Part shown: positions 36,400 through 49,179 of the stretch, piece by piece
How the letters are laid out: every line of letters starts with the position of its first letter
Position numbering within the stretch: position 1 is the stretch's first letter
Assembly (NCBI GenBank): GCA_000469685.2
Contig: LS997567.1
Coordinates: 22,129,758-22,193,757, forward strand
Source of the DNA: Haemonchus contortus
Lineage: Eukaryota; Nematoda; Chromadorea; Rhabditida; Trichostrongylidae
DNA length: 64,000 nucleotides
Reading direction: 5' to 3'
Made by a program: the position numbers and the translations under genes
Notes under the pieces: generated by a model
Seen by the model: only the letters and a program-made list of their open reading frames with translations
The model's database searches: none
Told to the model about the DNA's origin: nothing

Positions 36400-37325
36400 T
36401 TGTCTTCGCTTTCATTTGAATCTTTGTTTGAACTTGCCTGTTTACTGCGCTACCATCGCCGTATCACATCTCTGAGAACATTTGATTGCACGTCTACTAG
36501 ACAAATCTTATGATCTTGTCACCCCATCGTCTGTTGGATTTGCACTTTACCTGAGCTTTTACCGCAGCAGATGTCTTCATGTCGCCCTCACAAGCGCTGC
36601 TGATGCAGATTCCATCGTGCTGGGCTCTCCATCTAGAGGCTTTACGGATCCGCATGATCCCTTCAAGTAGTTGAGAACAGTTTATGAGGGCTATTCGTCT
36701 CATCGGCAGTACCGTTGTTGTCAAAGCGAAGAAGCCTTTGGTTCTCCTCAAATCGATTTCTGGTCATAAATTTTCCGGCAGTCGAATGTTCGCTTCTGGC
36801 CAAATTCCAAAATTTCAGCTTCTCTATTCCCGCTGTTTATAAAATGGACAGCGAGACTCTGTAAAGCGGCCAAGGATCCTCCGAGTTTATCCATGTCGGT
36901 GGGAATCCAGTTATGACGTTTTTGATACCATAGCAATCAGTTCTCAGAGAAAAATAGCCATAAAGTGGATTAGCGTCTCGCTGTTATCCACCTCTGAATT
37001 GTTTCCGACATTCTCTGAAAAAGTATAATACATCTGTCATATTTTTGAGCGCCGTCTATCCATGTAATCTACGCTTCTTCTGAGATTTCACTTTCGGATT
37101 CATCAGTGTCAAGCACAACTAGCAGGAGCCGTATCATCGCTATCCACCTTATAACTTCACCAGTTGGGCTATGCACGCTAATGCGTACATTATATGTCGA
37201 TGACCGCTTCTCCACGATGAATTCATTCAGCGGAATGTTAGATTAGCAGGATAAGATAGTTCTCTCTAGATTCGAGCTTTGAGCTGCTGAAGGTATCACG
37301 CTCGATATATTTCATTCGAGCAGAA
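36400..37325. other. Unassigned stretch
   Basis: Short open frames on both strands without recognised domains; no repeat ends seen. Confidence 0.35.
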
Positions 37326-37329
37326 TTGT

Positions 37330-38138
37330 TAGTGGTTGATCATAGCTTCAGTGCAAACCCTTCCCACTATGAACTCGACCACCCTTCTTTTGACTGCTTC
37401 TCACCATTTTCTCCGCATTCTAAAAAGTTTTCGAAGAGATGGGATTTGGGTCCTAGCTTACCTGTGCTAGCTACGCCCGATTTGTGGACTGAACCACATT
37501 CCAATGCCTGCGACCACTTTTTCCTCTGTCGAGAGCGTTTCTGAGCAGAACTATAAATTTTTGATTTAAGCCCGACCCACTTTAGTGCCAACCCCGCCCT
37601 CGAGGATTTGTCCACATTTGTTCCATTACCTCTAACCACTTTTTCCCGCATTCTAGAACGTTTCCGAACGAAGTTACATTCATTTTTGAAAAGTATTTAT
37701 CAATGCACGCCAAGCCCATCTTGGGCGGGGCTTCGCTAAGCTTACGCATGCCCAGCGCGCATGAGGATTTGTTTATCTTTATTTTTTTCCTGGCCTCGAA
37801 GCCTTCGTTGAATCGAGTTATGAATCTCTGTGGAACGTACCGCCCTATGAAGAGCGCTCCGCCCACCACCGGTAAGTTTCCTTTATTTGAATTGTTGACC
37901 CAGCCCTCAACTTTGCACATTTTTTCCGGCGTCTGGGCATGAGACCGAATGAGAAGAATTTGCCCATGATCGCTCCCAATTCCAGCGCATGCCCCGTCCC
38001 TTGATGGCGAAGCTCCGCTAGGCTCACATGTGCTCTGTTGCACTAACCCTATGGTCAACCCATTCCAAACATGACCCGTCTTCTCCAGGTGCTTGTTCAA
38101 GTTATATCGAATTTCCGTACAAACAAAGAAACAAACGA
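37330..38138 (-). repeat. GC-rich dispersed repeat, minus orientation, 3' of the (AGAC)n array
   Basis: Reverse complement of the family at 53,590-54,100. Shared blocks include CCCGCCCA, CTCCGCCCAC, the GCATTCTAGAACGTTTCCG block (37,649-37,667) and TTTTTCC-GGCGTCTGG. Reading frames here resemble those of the 54-kb copy only because the DNA is the same repeat. Confidence 0.7.
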
Positions 38139-38836
<698 letters not shown>

Positions 38837-38869
38837 GCGAGCCCTTTATATATAGTAAGGATCGTCGTT

Positions 38870-39700
38870 GTCGAGCAACAACTTCTCGAAGCTTCCGTTG
38901 GATTCTTCAATATCGGAGAGCTCATAGGATAGTATTATTCAAGAGTTCAAGTGTTTTTGATCGTAACCACCCATTTTTGAGAGTAACAAGTTGTCAAACT
39001 GTGTCGTCCCCCGCGCCGGTCACTAAAAAAACTGTCTCGTCGTCAGTGTGTTAACTATGTATTACTTCTGGTTGCTTACGCAGAGCGGTCAAACATTCTG
39101 AATACTGTTGCATCAAACAGGAGTGCGCGAATTTCTTTGGTAAATATAGAATTCAGAATTTGAATGCAATATTAGCGATCGTACTTATATGCCTTAGACT
39201 CTATGAACCGTTATTTTCCTTACACAAAGTTTTTTTTTATGAATGTTCAACGCTGTAACTTGTCTGGAATTGGAATACACATATAGATTATAATGCTTGA
39301 ACAATGCCATCAATTAATTTGCATATTTGTAAGTTTCCTTGAATTTGTTCTGCATTGTGCAACAAACTCGTCTGCCTTGGAAGAAGGAACCTTCAGTCTA
39401 CAGATTAGACGCTTAACTTCAGTGTCGAAATGTTTTATGGTAATAAGGATCTCCTGAACTTGCATAGAAGGGGAGGAAATTATAACAAAAGCTTCGAAAA
39501 TTTCATCACATCCAACTTCAGTTTCTTACTCGTGCCGGGCATAGGCATACCTTAATCTTTTGTGTTGGACTTGGAAGAAGTTTGGTTCGTTGCAGCTCCA
39601 ATGGAAAGTTCGCCAACTACAAGAAACTGTTGTGCAGGTGACTGGAATTCAAATAGATGACCAAGTGAGTTTCTAAAACGTCTAATTTGATGAGATCCAA
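38870..39700. other. Unassigned stretch
   Basis: No recognised domain or repeat terminus. Confidence 0.35.
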
Positions 39701-39712
39701 CAACTCTCCCTA

Positions 39713-39915
39713 CAAGGGAGTAATTCTAGGTCGCAGTGGCCATTCAAGATGAGATATATACTGACGTTAGTGCTTTCAAACACTGATCTCAAATCCGTGT
39801 TCGAAATAACTTACGGATCTGTTTCCTCCAGGTGTCATGCCACTGATTTGCTTTTATTATATAAGCGAACCGAGCGGTAGTCAAACATGCAACGATAGCG
39901 TATTTGGTAGGACTG
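39713..39915 (+). mobile_element. Left-end fragment of the CAAGGG fold-back family
   Basis: Starts CAAGGGAGTAATTCTAGG and continues TCGCAGTGGCCAT, AGATGAGATATATAC and TATATAAGCGAACCGA, following the left arm of the palindrome at 32,481 with divergence. It is lost after about 39,915. A TTTA-rich tract follows at 39,929. Confidence 0.6.
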
Positions 39916-40059
39916 GTAGGCGTGACATTTATTTATTTACTTATCTATTGTCACAGTTAACGAAAAGGTGAGAAACAAGTGTAGCGTCAGTTTCACAACA
40001 TTTTAGCATAAACAGTACTTCTCTAATACAATTAAAAAGGATGAATAGATAAAATGGAT

Positions 40060-41300
40060 AATACTGTTGCCATATACTGAAGCACGGAAAGGGGTGGGAG
40101 AGCGGGGAGGGGGGGGGGGAGTCAACGAGTCGCCAGGGAGAGGGGTGAATCTATTTGGTTCCACGTCTAATTACTTCGCACCTTCCTCGCCCATCCACTC
40201 ACCCGCCTGTGGGGTGACCTCGCTTAATTGGTTGGCTGCTGACCTCTCTGCCAGACCACAATGCTCAGGAGTAACAATATCGATTATATGATTGAGAAAC
40301 TTCTAGAACATGAAAAATAAAATAAAGCAAAACAAAAAATAATCATGCAACTCATTGATAATGATACACAGAAAGCTGTGGAGGCCAAAGTAATGATTGG
40401 AAAGATCATAGGATGGGGAAATGAATTTATCCCAGCGTGTAAGCAGTCATTCTCACAAGGTGCCTCCAGGCAAGCTAATTAGCAGAGTGACCTCTCACAC
40501 TTTTTTTTACACCCTATATCGCTTTCTTTGGACGCCGCCAGTAGGTCATTTGTAGGTATTTAAACATGCGGATGAAAGCGTCATAAATCACCTGTGTAGT
40601 GTGATTGTCATCGCATGAGCACGATGTCTCACTTGTGCTACTGTGAATTCGGCTGCAGCGGTTTCTCCGGCTAGAACTCGGGATTAGCTGCTCCTGTTGC
40701 TCCTTCTTATTCCTACGAGTCCCTGTATATAGCTAACCCACCACAATACACTGTAAAACCCCTATTTTATGCACCTTCACCCCTTCCACCACTTGCAACT
40801 TCACCTTCTGTTACCCCGAGTGCTGTAGCACCGAATTCCTTTTATTTATCCTCAGCACCCGAAAGCACTGTGAGCTCTGTGAACCAAAACCCTTCATTTT
40901 CAGAAACCCGTTGTTGTTGTTTTCACATTCTATTGCCCCTACTGTATATTATTTGAAAAGTGTAATAATAACAAATAATGATTATGATATTAATAATAAT
41001 AGTAATAATAAAGTTTCCAATCCATAAGATCAATATCAGTTCAACGTCAACGAGTCGCCAGGGAGAGAAAGGGCAGTGCCCCGGCCAAAACACGGCAAGC
41101 GCTGAGAGGAATCACAGCTCCAGATACCAGCTCAGTAGGTCCGCCAACCTCTCCCAGGGCCCAGAGAAGGGCTACAGGGTGAAAAAACGCTGACTTACTG
41201 GGCCAAAAATGGTGGGAACACCGCAGCAGAACAACAGCGTAGTTAACCATTAAGATAATACATTCCACAAGCGAATAGCTAGATTAGACAACAAGGATCA
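40060..41300. other. Unassigned stretch with simple repeats
   Basis: Contains a G-rich tract (40,097-40,120), a TTCTAGAA site (40,300-40,307), a TAA-rich tract (40,960-41,015) and the block GTCAACGAGTCGCCAGGGAG present at both 40,121 and 41,046. No coding domain recognised. Confidence 0.4.
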
Positions 41301-41309
41301 CATTTATAA

Positions 41310-41412
41310 GGGAGAAAGGAAAATGGAAGCGAAAAAAGCAGGAAAAACAGAGAGAAAAAAGAAAGCAGAAAAAGCAGAAAGAAAAATAAGAAGAAAAAGC
41401 AGAAAAGATAAG
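41310..41412 (+). repeat. Nearly homopurine tract
   Basis: About 100 bp of A and G with few pyrimidines, mostly (G)AAA(A)AGC-type units. A candidate for triplex formation; no coding meaning. Confidence 0.7.
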
Positions 41413-41433
41413 CCTTCAGTAACTTCTACGCAG

Positions 41434-42715
41434 TCAAGCATCCCTAAAATTGCATGTTGCTCTTTGAGTAACGGGCAATCTGAATCTAGAACAAATGCGA
41501 ACTTCTTCATCTGAAAAATTCGGAACTAAGCCTGTTTCATAATGGCACAACTCGAACAGGAAAGGTGCCTTCATAAGCCCGACTATTAGGTTTTTCCGTG
41601 CGCACACGATAGGGGTGGTCCCTTTGAAAGATGACATTTCGAATATGTCCTTCTAATCTAAGTCGATTTCATCGATGATCAGCATATACATCAGACCATA
41701 ATCGATTACTTTTCGTCGAAATTCGAGTGATACACCTCCGAGTTTCTGAAGTCGTTCGCCATACGAAAGAGAAGTAATTCCCTTACGAATGAAGCAGCGG
41801 TAGGTGTAACTTTTATGAATTTTCTCAAGTTCATGAATTAGTGGCCGCATGTACGGTGACCAGATGGGGTAACAATACTCCATGACAGGCCTGACGTAGA
41901 TGTTGAAAAGTCGGAAGGTCAGCAAAGGATCACGCATTTTGAAAGATGTAAGTTTGAAGTTTGCCCTAGAACTGCCTCTAGCAGCAACATCATGTACGAA
42001 GCTATCAAAATCGAGCTTATATCTGTAAATAACTCCTACGGTCTCGAATCTGTGCGACGCGAGCAAGACTACCGCCACACATGGTAAAGGTTAAGTCTGG
42101 ATGGTTTCTGCCTAATCCCATTATAGCAGTTTTTGTATAGAGACTTGAATACCCCGTTCCTTAGACTAGCGCTCGGCGCAGTCAATGGCAATCTGGAGTT
42201 TGTGACAATCATTAATTGTAAAGAGTCATCAGTATACAATTTGCAGAACCCACCTGAAGAAATGGAATCGGCTAAGTCCTTAACATATGGAATCGGCTAA
42301 GTCTTTGACACATATAATAAACATCAGTGGCCCAATACAAGTGCTTTGGGGGACACCACTAGGTGTTGGATAACAGCAAGAACGAGCCTAGTTTATGAGA
42401 GCAGTTTGAAGCCTGTCACTAAGGAAGGAGTGCAAAAATATAAAAGGCAACCTTTGATACCGAACGCTTCTAACTTCCTTAAAAGTAATGGGATAGAGAT
42501 AGTGTCAAAGGCTTTTGCATAGTCAGTGAAGCAGACTGAAACTAAATTTCCTTTGTCAATCTCCCTATGCCACAGCGGGACTGTAGAGATGAGGGCAGAC
42601 AAGGTTGATCTACGACTAAGAAACCCATGCTGGCTTTTGTGAAGTAAGTCTCTCTCCGTTAGAAAGGTATAGATTTTGACATTGAGGCTCGAATCCTTGA
42701 TCATGCGCTTATTTT
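41434..42715 (-). pseudogene. Decayed LINE reverse transcriptase
   Basis: A second non-LTR element in minus orientation, distinct in sequence from the copy at 29,047-32,229. From 42,704 downward: KSQHGFLSRRSTLSALIS and CFTDYAKAFDTISIPLLL (RT palm with its first aspartate), then in other frames SGVPQSTCIGPLMFII (42,310-42,370), YTDDSLQLMIV (catalytic motif with T for A), then VRPVMEYCYPIWSPYMRPL (thumb, 41,820-41,880) and a C-terminal part to 41,434. A 25-bp tandem duplication (42,262-42,311) and several indels break it. The endonuclease end is missing, so only about 1.3 kb is left. Confidence 0.8.
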
Positions 42716-42729
42716 GCTTTTTTTATAAA

Positions 42730-43735
42730 AAGTGCCCCAACGGTTGTAAGTTAATGTTTTTTGAGCTCGATGTTGGGCATCTGCGGAGTTCCCTCTCATT
42801 TCAAGAACACTGAAAAGGTACTACAAGGAAAGTTTTCTGCACTTAACCGGCCGAATAAGGGTGGGGGTCCATTCGAGCGAAGAGTAATTCTAAACGTTCG
42901 CTCAAAATGGGTTTCATAAGCTTCAAGGAGAAAGGTTTCAAATGATTCATCAGATCAAACGCTCTTCAACACGTTATTGGCGAAATATTCAGGCCGAAGG
43001 TGGTGTCATCGTATTTGTCGAAGCTTCGTTCATGCAGTATACCGTGAGCACCATCTCGGAAGTGTTGGGAGGTGACAGAGCTACCCAAACGCACCTTCTA
43101 ATGCTGCGTAGACAAGCATATTATTCACTGCGAAATTCAGTGTCAAAAGAAGCCGCACTCGCTCGTGCATGTAAACACGTTTTGTTTCATCACGACAGAG
43201 TGCCATCTAAGGGAAGTGGGGAAGTGCGGGAGGACAGTGGGGAGGAAATTAAGGGGAAGTGCGAGAGGACAAGAGCTTCCGAATTAGTCTGTTATCGACA
43301 ACTTACGATGTCTTATGTGGTTGTAACTGTCAGGCACAAAACAAGCAGACCGATCTTTCTGCCTATGGAGACTAGCAGATAAGTTGGAAGTATAAGTTAT
43401 CATAAAATTGATATAGGGGGCCCATTGCATGACAGTCATTTCCACTGAGTGCCATTTAAAATTATCAACGGATGCTCATAGGAGACAACTTCAGCAATTC
43501 GTATGTGGATTCAATGTGCGGCCGTGGCATCAGGTCCGACTACGTTTACCACATGGAAGGGCTTTTTGAAAGAGCGCTCACCTCAAGAATTAGCGAGTAA
43601 TCATATGTTCTCACAAATCGATAAACGATTATTCTAAAGTATTTCATCGATAATGTCAGTTAACTTGTACCACCGTTTCGAAAGTACGGATAGCTTTCCT
43701 CGAGTGTGTGGGCCGTATCCCTTCCAAAGAAGGCT
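42730..43735. other. Unassigned stretch
   Basis: One 146-codon open stretch (42,942-43,382, +) has no recognised domain and uneven composition. I do not support it as a gene. Confidence 0.35.
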
Positions 43736-43738
43736 ATG

Positions 43739-44238
43739 GTCAGATGAGTCATTCGACCGCCCTCTATCATAAGTGTCGGGAGCGCCGACATTTGCGAAAC
43801 ATCCATCTTGAATGTTCTGGGTAGAGAGGCTTACCTATATGATCAGTAGTGGAAAAAAGTAATTTCTATTGGTTACTTTTCCCTGAAATCCTAAACTGTG
43901 AGGGAGCTCCATAGATGCCCAACATTAGGCCCAGAGACTTGTTTAAAATTTTGGGACGCATTTTATGGGAAAGCAAAACGAGCGCATGCATCAAGGGATC
44001 GAACCTTGATGTCATGCCTACCGATAAACCATCTTACCAGCTGCGTGACCATTTCACTACTGCGCCTTTGCTCGGTTCAGTGATCTGTTCAGTACAGATG
44101 TATAAGATTATGAAGAATCGAATTGTTTCCAGAATCGTTTAGCAGATTTTGAACACCGATCGGAGGTCAGCGTTAAAATCACTTTGGCGGTACACATCTC
44201 TTCTTGAATGGCCACTGCGACCATGTATCCTCCCTTGT
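43739..44238 (-). mobile_element. Single-arm copy of the CAAGGG fold-back family
   Basis: Follows the right arm of the palindrome from TCAGATGAGTCATTCGACC (43,740) to the terminal CCTCCCTTG (44,238). It includes AAAACGAGCGCATGCATCAAG and the tRNA-like module. The opposite arm was not found upstream. It is clearly diverged from the 32-34 kb copy, so the family has been active at different times. Confidence 0.7.
43975..44080 (-). other. tRNA-like module with perfect T-arm in the fold-back arm
   Basis: On the minus strand: GTCACGCAGCTGGTAAG (A-box-like), then GGTTCGATCCC (B-box consensus G-T/A-TCRANNC) framed by ATCAAGG and CCTTGAT, a perfect 7-bp stem, then a TTTT run near 43,976. This is the best preserved version of the module. 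The anticodon arm is not convincing, so it is tRNA-derived, not a usable tRNA. Confidence 0.6.
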
Positions 44239-44239
44239 C

Positions 44240-45005
44240 AACTACTCTACCTCTATTCTTTTTCACTCACAGAGAATCATTACTACAAACCCAACCGTGA
44301 CAGCTCACAGCGCTTTTTTTGCGGTGCTTATGCTGTTGCGCAAGGTATCAACACAAAGCAAGCAGTATTGGAAGAGGACGCATCCATTTTCGCATTCTTC
44401 GGCTCGAACTCAATTTCCTCGGTATTGCTCTACAAGTCGACTTCAAGAAAAGCAGCGGTAGATGAACAGGATGTCAGTTAGGGGAACCGTTTTCCGCAGA
44501 ATGAGTTCAGTATGGCTAAACGTTCGATTCTATGTCACTATGTGATGTTAACTGCATTTGTAGGCTTCAATCCCATAGATGTGATAGATTACAAATTTGG
44601 ATAAGCTTAACTCCAAAACCTTGTTCTTTGCGGAATTTTCAAATAACACTGTGAAAACTAAATAGTTGAATTCGGCCCTTTTTACTGACCAGTGAAGGGT
44701 TTCAAATTCCCATGGAACTCTGAATAGAGAACTAGGGACCGATAGGGCTTGGAAAGCTGTCATCAAACATGGAAATTGAAGCTGCTAATTGAATCCGCCA
44801 GAAAAGTTGTGAGCGTTTCAAGTTTGCATTATCAAAGCATGGAGAGATAGTGCTTGTTGACGCAGATGCCCGCAATGGCTACAAGGGTCACCGTGGCGTA
44901 ATGGCAGTGCTCTCCCTCTCCAAATGAGCGACGAGAATTCGCTCCTTGTCGTTTTTGCAAATCGTACTTTCCTCCGAATAGAAGCTCTTATACCGTTCAT
45001 ATTCA
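44240..45005. other. Unassigned stretch
   Basis: No recognised domain, tandem repeat or terminal inverted repeat. Confidence 0.35.
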
Positions 45006-45006
45006 C

Positions 45007-45681
45007 TTAAAGGCACGGTTCACGATGGAGATGGTCACTGAGTTCTTCCTTTAGGAATACTCAGTGGCCCCTATGGGTCTAAAAGGGTCCCTCTCGCTCC
45101 CAGAATCTCAGAATCTCGACGGTCAGGGCATAGAGGAAGCCCTGTTGCTCTCTAGGGTCGCTTTCCCTCCTCTCGATCGATGTCACGTCAGTCGAGGCAA
45201 TACAGATGGCGATTATTCGTTCTAGGACCCACACACAATCAGCTGATCGCCGAGTGATGAGGCGATGTTTTTTCCTATTCTTTTTTCCTCTGTTATTCTT
45301 TTTGCTGCCGCGATCCCTTTTTCAACTTCCTAACCCGAGAAGCTGAAAAAGGTGAGCAATTTCTGCTGTTAGTAGGGGTTTTTTTGTTTACTTGTGCTTG
45401 TAAAAGGATGAATTTAGGCTTACCGTAGCCAGATATTTGCATCAGGGCCCACACGTACGCAATGAGGCGCTATGCGTAGCTCGTCCAGACGCCCCGCCCT
45501 TCTTTATTCTTCTATTCTCATTCCCGTCCAGCCCCTTTTTGAACTATTTTTTGAAGCCTTTTTTCACCACGGAAACGCGGTTTCACGCAGTTCCTTCGCC
45601 TCCATCGCACTATTTTCCATCTTGTCTTCCATTTTCGTAATAATATGGGTTACCGAAAATTATTGTGAACTGTGCCTTTAA
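45007..45681. mobile_element. TTAA-flanked MITE with AGGCAC ends
   Basis: Perfect TTAA at 45,007-45,010 and 45,678-45,681 flank a 667-bp element with inverted ends AGGCACGGTTCAC (left) and GTGAACTGTGCCT (right). It has no transposase. The TTAA duplication is piggyBac-like but the terminal bases differ from the CCCT ends of the element at 5,470, so it is a separate family. Confidence 0.75.
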
Positions 45682-45971
45682 ATTAGCGATTTGTCTGCGT
45701 CGACTAAACCGAGCCCTTATTACGCCCTCCGTGGCCATTTTTCGGCCCGACAAGGGCCTGTGTATACTATTCTATATATACTACCGTGGGATCGCCTGGC
45801 TAACACTGGGCTCTCCTCCCCGTGTAAAGTTGACTAGTCGCCTGCATTCTTCTGAGTTTGAAAGCTGTGGCATAGGAGCCACTGACCTACATAGAAACAA
45901 ACTCACACCAACACACTTCGTGAGCATGCGCACCCCATCCGTCACGAGCAAAGTCTCGCTCAAGTCTTGTG

Positions 45972-46389
45972 TTAAAGGCACAGTTCACGATAATTCCCTG
46001 TTGCTGGCTCCAATCATCCACCCATTTCCGCAATTCTCCGGCAATTCCGGAATCAGTGGTAATCAGATGAAGCAAGATGCGGGGAGTATGCGGGCTGGAC
46101 AAGCTGATCCCATCCAAGATGTGCAATCTTTTAAGAACAGTCGTGGTGGAACAGCACATTATGATGTTTCTTGCAATTCACGGCCGCTTTTGTGTGTGAG
46201 CTGCAGGTTCGATCAAATGGAGCTTGTTCACCATAAGTATCAAAAAGCATCCGGTGAGCTTCACTGCCAGTTTTCATGAAACCAAACAGCAGGAGAAAGA
46301 CCTCCCGGAAAAACGATTCATCACGTTCCATGAACAATCAGTTTAAGAGCAACGAGATTTTGGGGAAAAACAGACCTGTCTGCCCTTAA
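45972..46389. mobile_element. Possible second copy of the AGGCAC/TTAA MITE
   Basis: TTAAAGGCACAGTTCACGAT at 45,972 matches the left end of the preceding element. A weaker candidate right end, CTGCCC followed by TTAA, lies at 46,380-46,389. The interior is different from the first copy. The right boundary is uncertain. Confidence 0.45.
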
Positions 46390-46390
46390 A

Positions 46391-47272
46391 TATTAGGTTG
46401 GCAAATAAGTCGTGCGACAAAGTGGAGATCTTTTTGAATCATTTCTAAATTTTTTCATGTCAATCAATTTTCGGAAAAATATTTATCGAAGAAGTCAACA
46501 ACCTTCTTTTATTCTTTGAGCCAAACACCGATGCCATCTGTTCAGGATTGAGGGAGCTGTGACTCATAGAAGCAATTTACAGCCACTTTTGGATCACATT
46601 AAGTGACGAATTTCTTTTCTACAACGGGATGCTCAAAAAGGCGGAACATATGGTAGTTAAAAGGGGGAACACTCCGGAAGTAGGACTGATGGGTAATCTG
46701 AAACCAATCGGGATCGGTGAACTTTTGACGTCTGTCCAAAGCGAATTTTCGACGTGAGTTGTCCCTCTGTAGGGACCTGGTTTACGGTTTGATCGCCCTT
46801 CTCTAACTCCGTTGGCCAAATTAAGGGGATCATAGGGGCAAGCAATAGCTGTGTCCATCCACTCTGCGTTTAGCAACTCATAGTGAATGGATCCCTTTAA
46901 CCTCCACTGAATGAAGGGACGATGCTTGCGTTACTTCGAAGGCTAGTATCTCCTCCAGTGAAGCGATACAACCGATTGTTGACCGTCGATCGGTGAGCAG
47001 TGCTAGCATCGAATAGGTTTCTGATATTTCGAGCCGCTACACCCGCGTTTTTTCCTTGGCGTGCTTAGTAGAAGGTGGTGGTACGAATCGGATGTTGTCC
47101 ATTCCTTGACCGTAATGCTGCGAAAGCCCACACGCGTTTCATTATTTACTCATGTGTTGATTACCTGAAGAATGTGCTACAAGTTTATCACTCTTGCTAC
47201 CGTGTTCACACTGTTGGTACAAATTTTCAACGTTTCGAATTTTTTGTAGCAGACTTATTTGCCAACCTAATA
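46391..47272. mobile_element. Mariner-type element, internally deleted
   Basis: TA dinucleotides at 46,391 and 47,271 flank an 878-bp element with inverted ends TTAGGTTGGCAAATAAGTC (left) and GACTTATTTGCCAACCTAA-like (right, one mismatch region). These are classic mariner termini. Full-length mariners are about 1.3 kb with a D,D(34)D transposase; here the body is shorter and I found no transposase motif. It is therefore a non-autonomous derivative. Confidence 0.85.
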
Positions 47273-47274
47273 GA

Positions 47275-48540
47275 TAGCCAGTACACCATTTTACAGAATA
47301 TGACAAGTTTCACAGGTAAACCTCTAACGTGGTTCGCGCAATGACTCTCCGAAAATTAACACACACACCTAATAGTATTATGTAGTTCTATAGCGCACCT
47401 TCCCATCGCTTTGCTCCTCATTCTTTATCGAACCCTGCCTTAGAAAAATATATGCGGACCCTTACATGGAAGAGTCTTGGACTAGAGGTTCACTATGCTA
47501 TCAACATCCTTCATAAGTGAGCAAAGGGTGAAGAAGTTCATGATGTATGTTTGTAGCAAAAGTGAGAAGGTTCAGCGCATGGAGAAAAAGAAGCATGTGG
47601 TTGGACAAGAAGTATGCGGTATGCAGTATCAATGGTGAAATAACGCTGCAACGAAGTGAAATACGTCGACGCGGCCGATTTGGGCAGAAGTATATCTACC
47701 AAAAGGATATAGTGATAGTGACGAGGACTGAATATTAAGAGATTTGAAGCATCAGCCAATGAGGATCACAGTGTTGAGTGCGTATGCATTGTGGAGTTTT
47801 CGAGGAGGTATGAGGTTCTCGAGCCGAGGATGGCGTAGAAGTGTGAATTTTGAAGAGTGGAGGGACTGGCACGTATCGAATAAGTAATCATGAACGGTTT
47901 TCGTGTGATATAGTTTTAGCGACCTCTTCTCATGGCGCTGTATTCAGCCCTAAATCTTTCTAAATCCTGTAGAAAGAGAAAAATAGCCCAACTCGTCCGC
48001 CGAATGGTATTTGATGACTATCTACCAACTAGTAACCACAATACCAACTATTCGTCTGACATCTGGTATACAAACTTGTTTGTGGCATTTTTCTCTAAAC
48101 GCTTCGCTATCTTATTGTCCTCTTCATTTATTTATTTTTTACACAATTGATAAAGGCATGGGAGCAGTGCTATAACAGTTGAATATTCGTATTTAATTAA
48201 GGTCTTTTTGTAAAAGGTGCGCGATACTGGATGCGCGTTTCTAAGTTTCCACACCTCAAAATGCATTTCGTGTTACATGCTGACCTTTCGCTATTTCCTT
48301 GAAAGTTCTTAGGGTATAGTTCCGCTCCGCCCTGTTGGAGGGCTTCCCTTTGCAAAAATCCACACTCTCCAAACTCCGGTTCATCTAATCGAAAACGCGA
48401 ACACAGGATATCAATTTAACACTGTACTAGAGGAGTAAAATACTGCGCTCCGGCGTCACTAACTGACTCACGGCAAAACAGACATTTCGTAGAGGTGACT
48501 CTCCCCTTCCCCACTCTGGGCGTTAAACATGCGGCCCCAT
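47275..48540. other. Unassigned stretch
   Basis: Short open frames on both strands without recognised domains. Confidence 0.35.
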
Positions 48541-48604
48541 GAGGAGTGATATGTGTGGTGAAGGTCTGGCTAACGGTGAGGAGGTTCGGCTTCGCTAGTT
48601 GTCG

Positions 48605-49145
48605 TTATTCAAAAATTTTATCGCATCTTGGATTTATCTCGATGCCTTGTGTTTGGAAAGCGTACGCAACAGTTCTCTTTCCGTCTCTGCGATCGCCGTC
48701 ATGTTGTAGGAGAAATAGGGAGTTGCCACCACCTATATCAGTGAATCCACGCCTATACAGTGTAGGACCGAAGATTGTACTAGCTATTCGCAACCCTGAA
48801 GCAATCATGAGGTGCTCGCCGCTGTCGAGTACACAGCTGTAATAGTGGTCTAGACCTATCAAAATGTCAGGTATATAGTGCTCTGCTCCTATATTTGGAT
48901 TTCAGACAAGGTTTCATTTTTTGAGAAATCGATGCTGATCGACGAGCATGTTTTAGTATTTCCCAATCTCTTCCGTAGGCCGTGCCGATCTTTACATGCA
49001 CGATGTTACTTCGAAAAGTATCAGTTTATCCTCCTATACCAGACATGATGCGCGTGTCTGTTTTCAGTGTTGGTGCTTTGAACGCATTGCGGAATCTTCC
49101 TGAACTACCGTATTCTGAGCGCCAGTGTCAAAGAAGAACATGACT
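48605..49145 (-). pseudogene. pol: BEL/Pao aspartic protease relic
   Basis: FFFDTGAQNTVV at about 49,110-49,145 is the BEL/Pao protease active site, with the D-T-G triad intact. After frame changes, IGLDHYYSCVLDSGEHLMIASGLRIASTIFGPTL (48,750-48,862; only part of the stretch is diagnostic) matches the family's C-terminal 'LIG-D ... SGL ... T-x-G' pattern. The middle is frame-disrupted. The domain would process the retrotransposon polyprotein; this copy is inactive because of indels. Confidence 0.75.
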
Positions 49146-49179
49146 TTCTCGAACCTCTGAGAATGGTGTTCCAAGATGG

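Noticed and set aside
36482..36751. Overlapping sense and antisense frames
   Set aside because: No recognised similarity and no way to choose a strand.
42942..43382. 146-codon open frame
   Set aside because: No domain, no supporting splice or start signals, and surrounded by element debris.
43975..44080. Functional tRNA gene
   Set aside because: The T-arm is perfect but acceptor and anticodon stems do not form, and the module is part of a dispersed element.
45665..46279. 204-codon open frame
   Set aside because: It spans a MITE boundary and a second MITE terminus, has no recognised domain and uneven composition.
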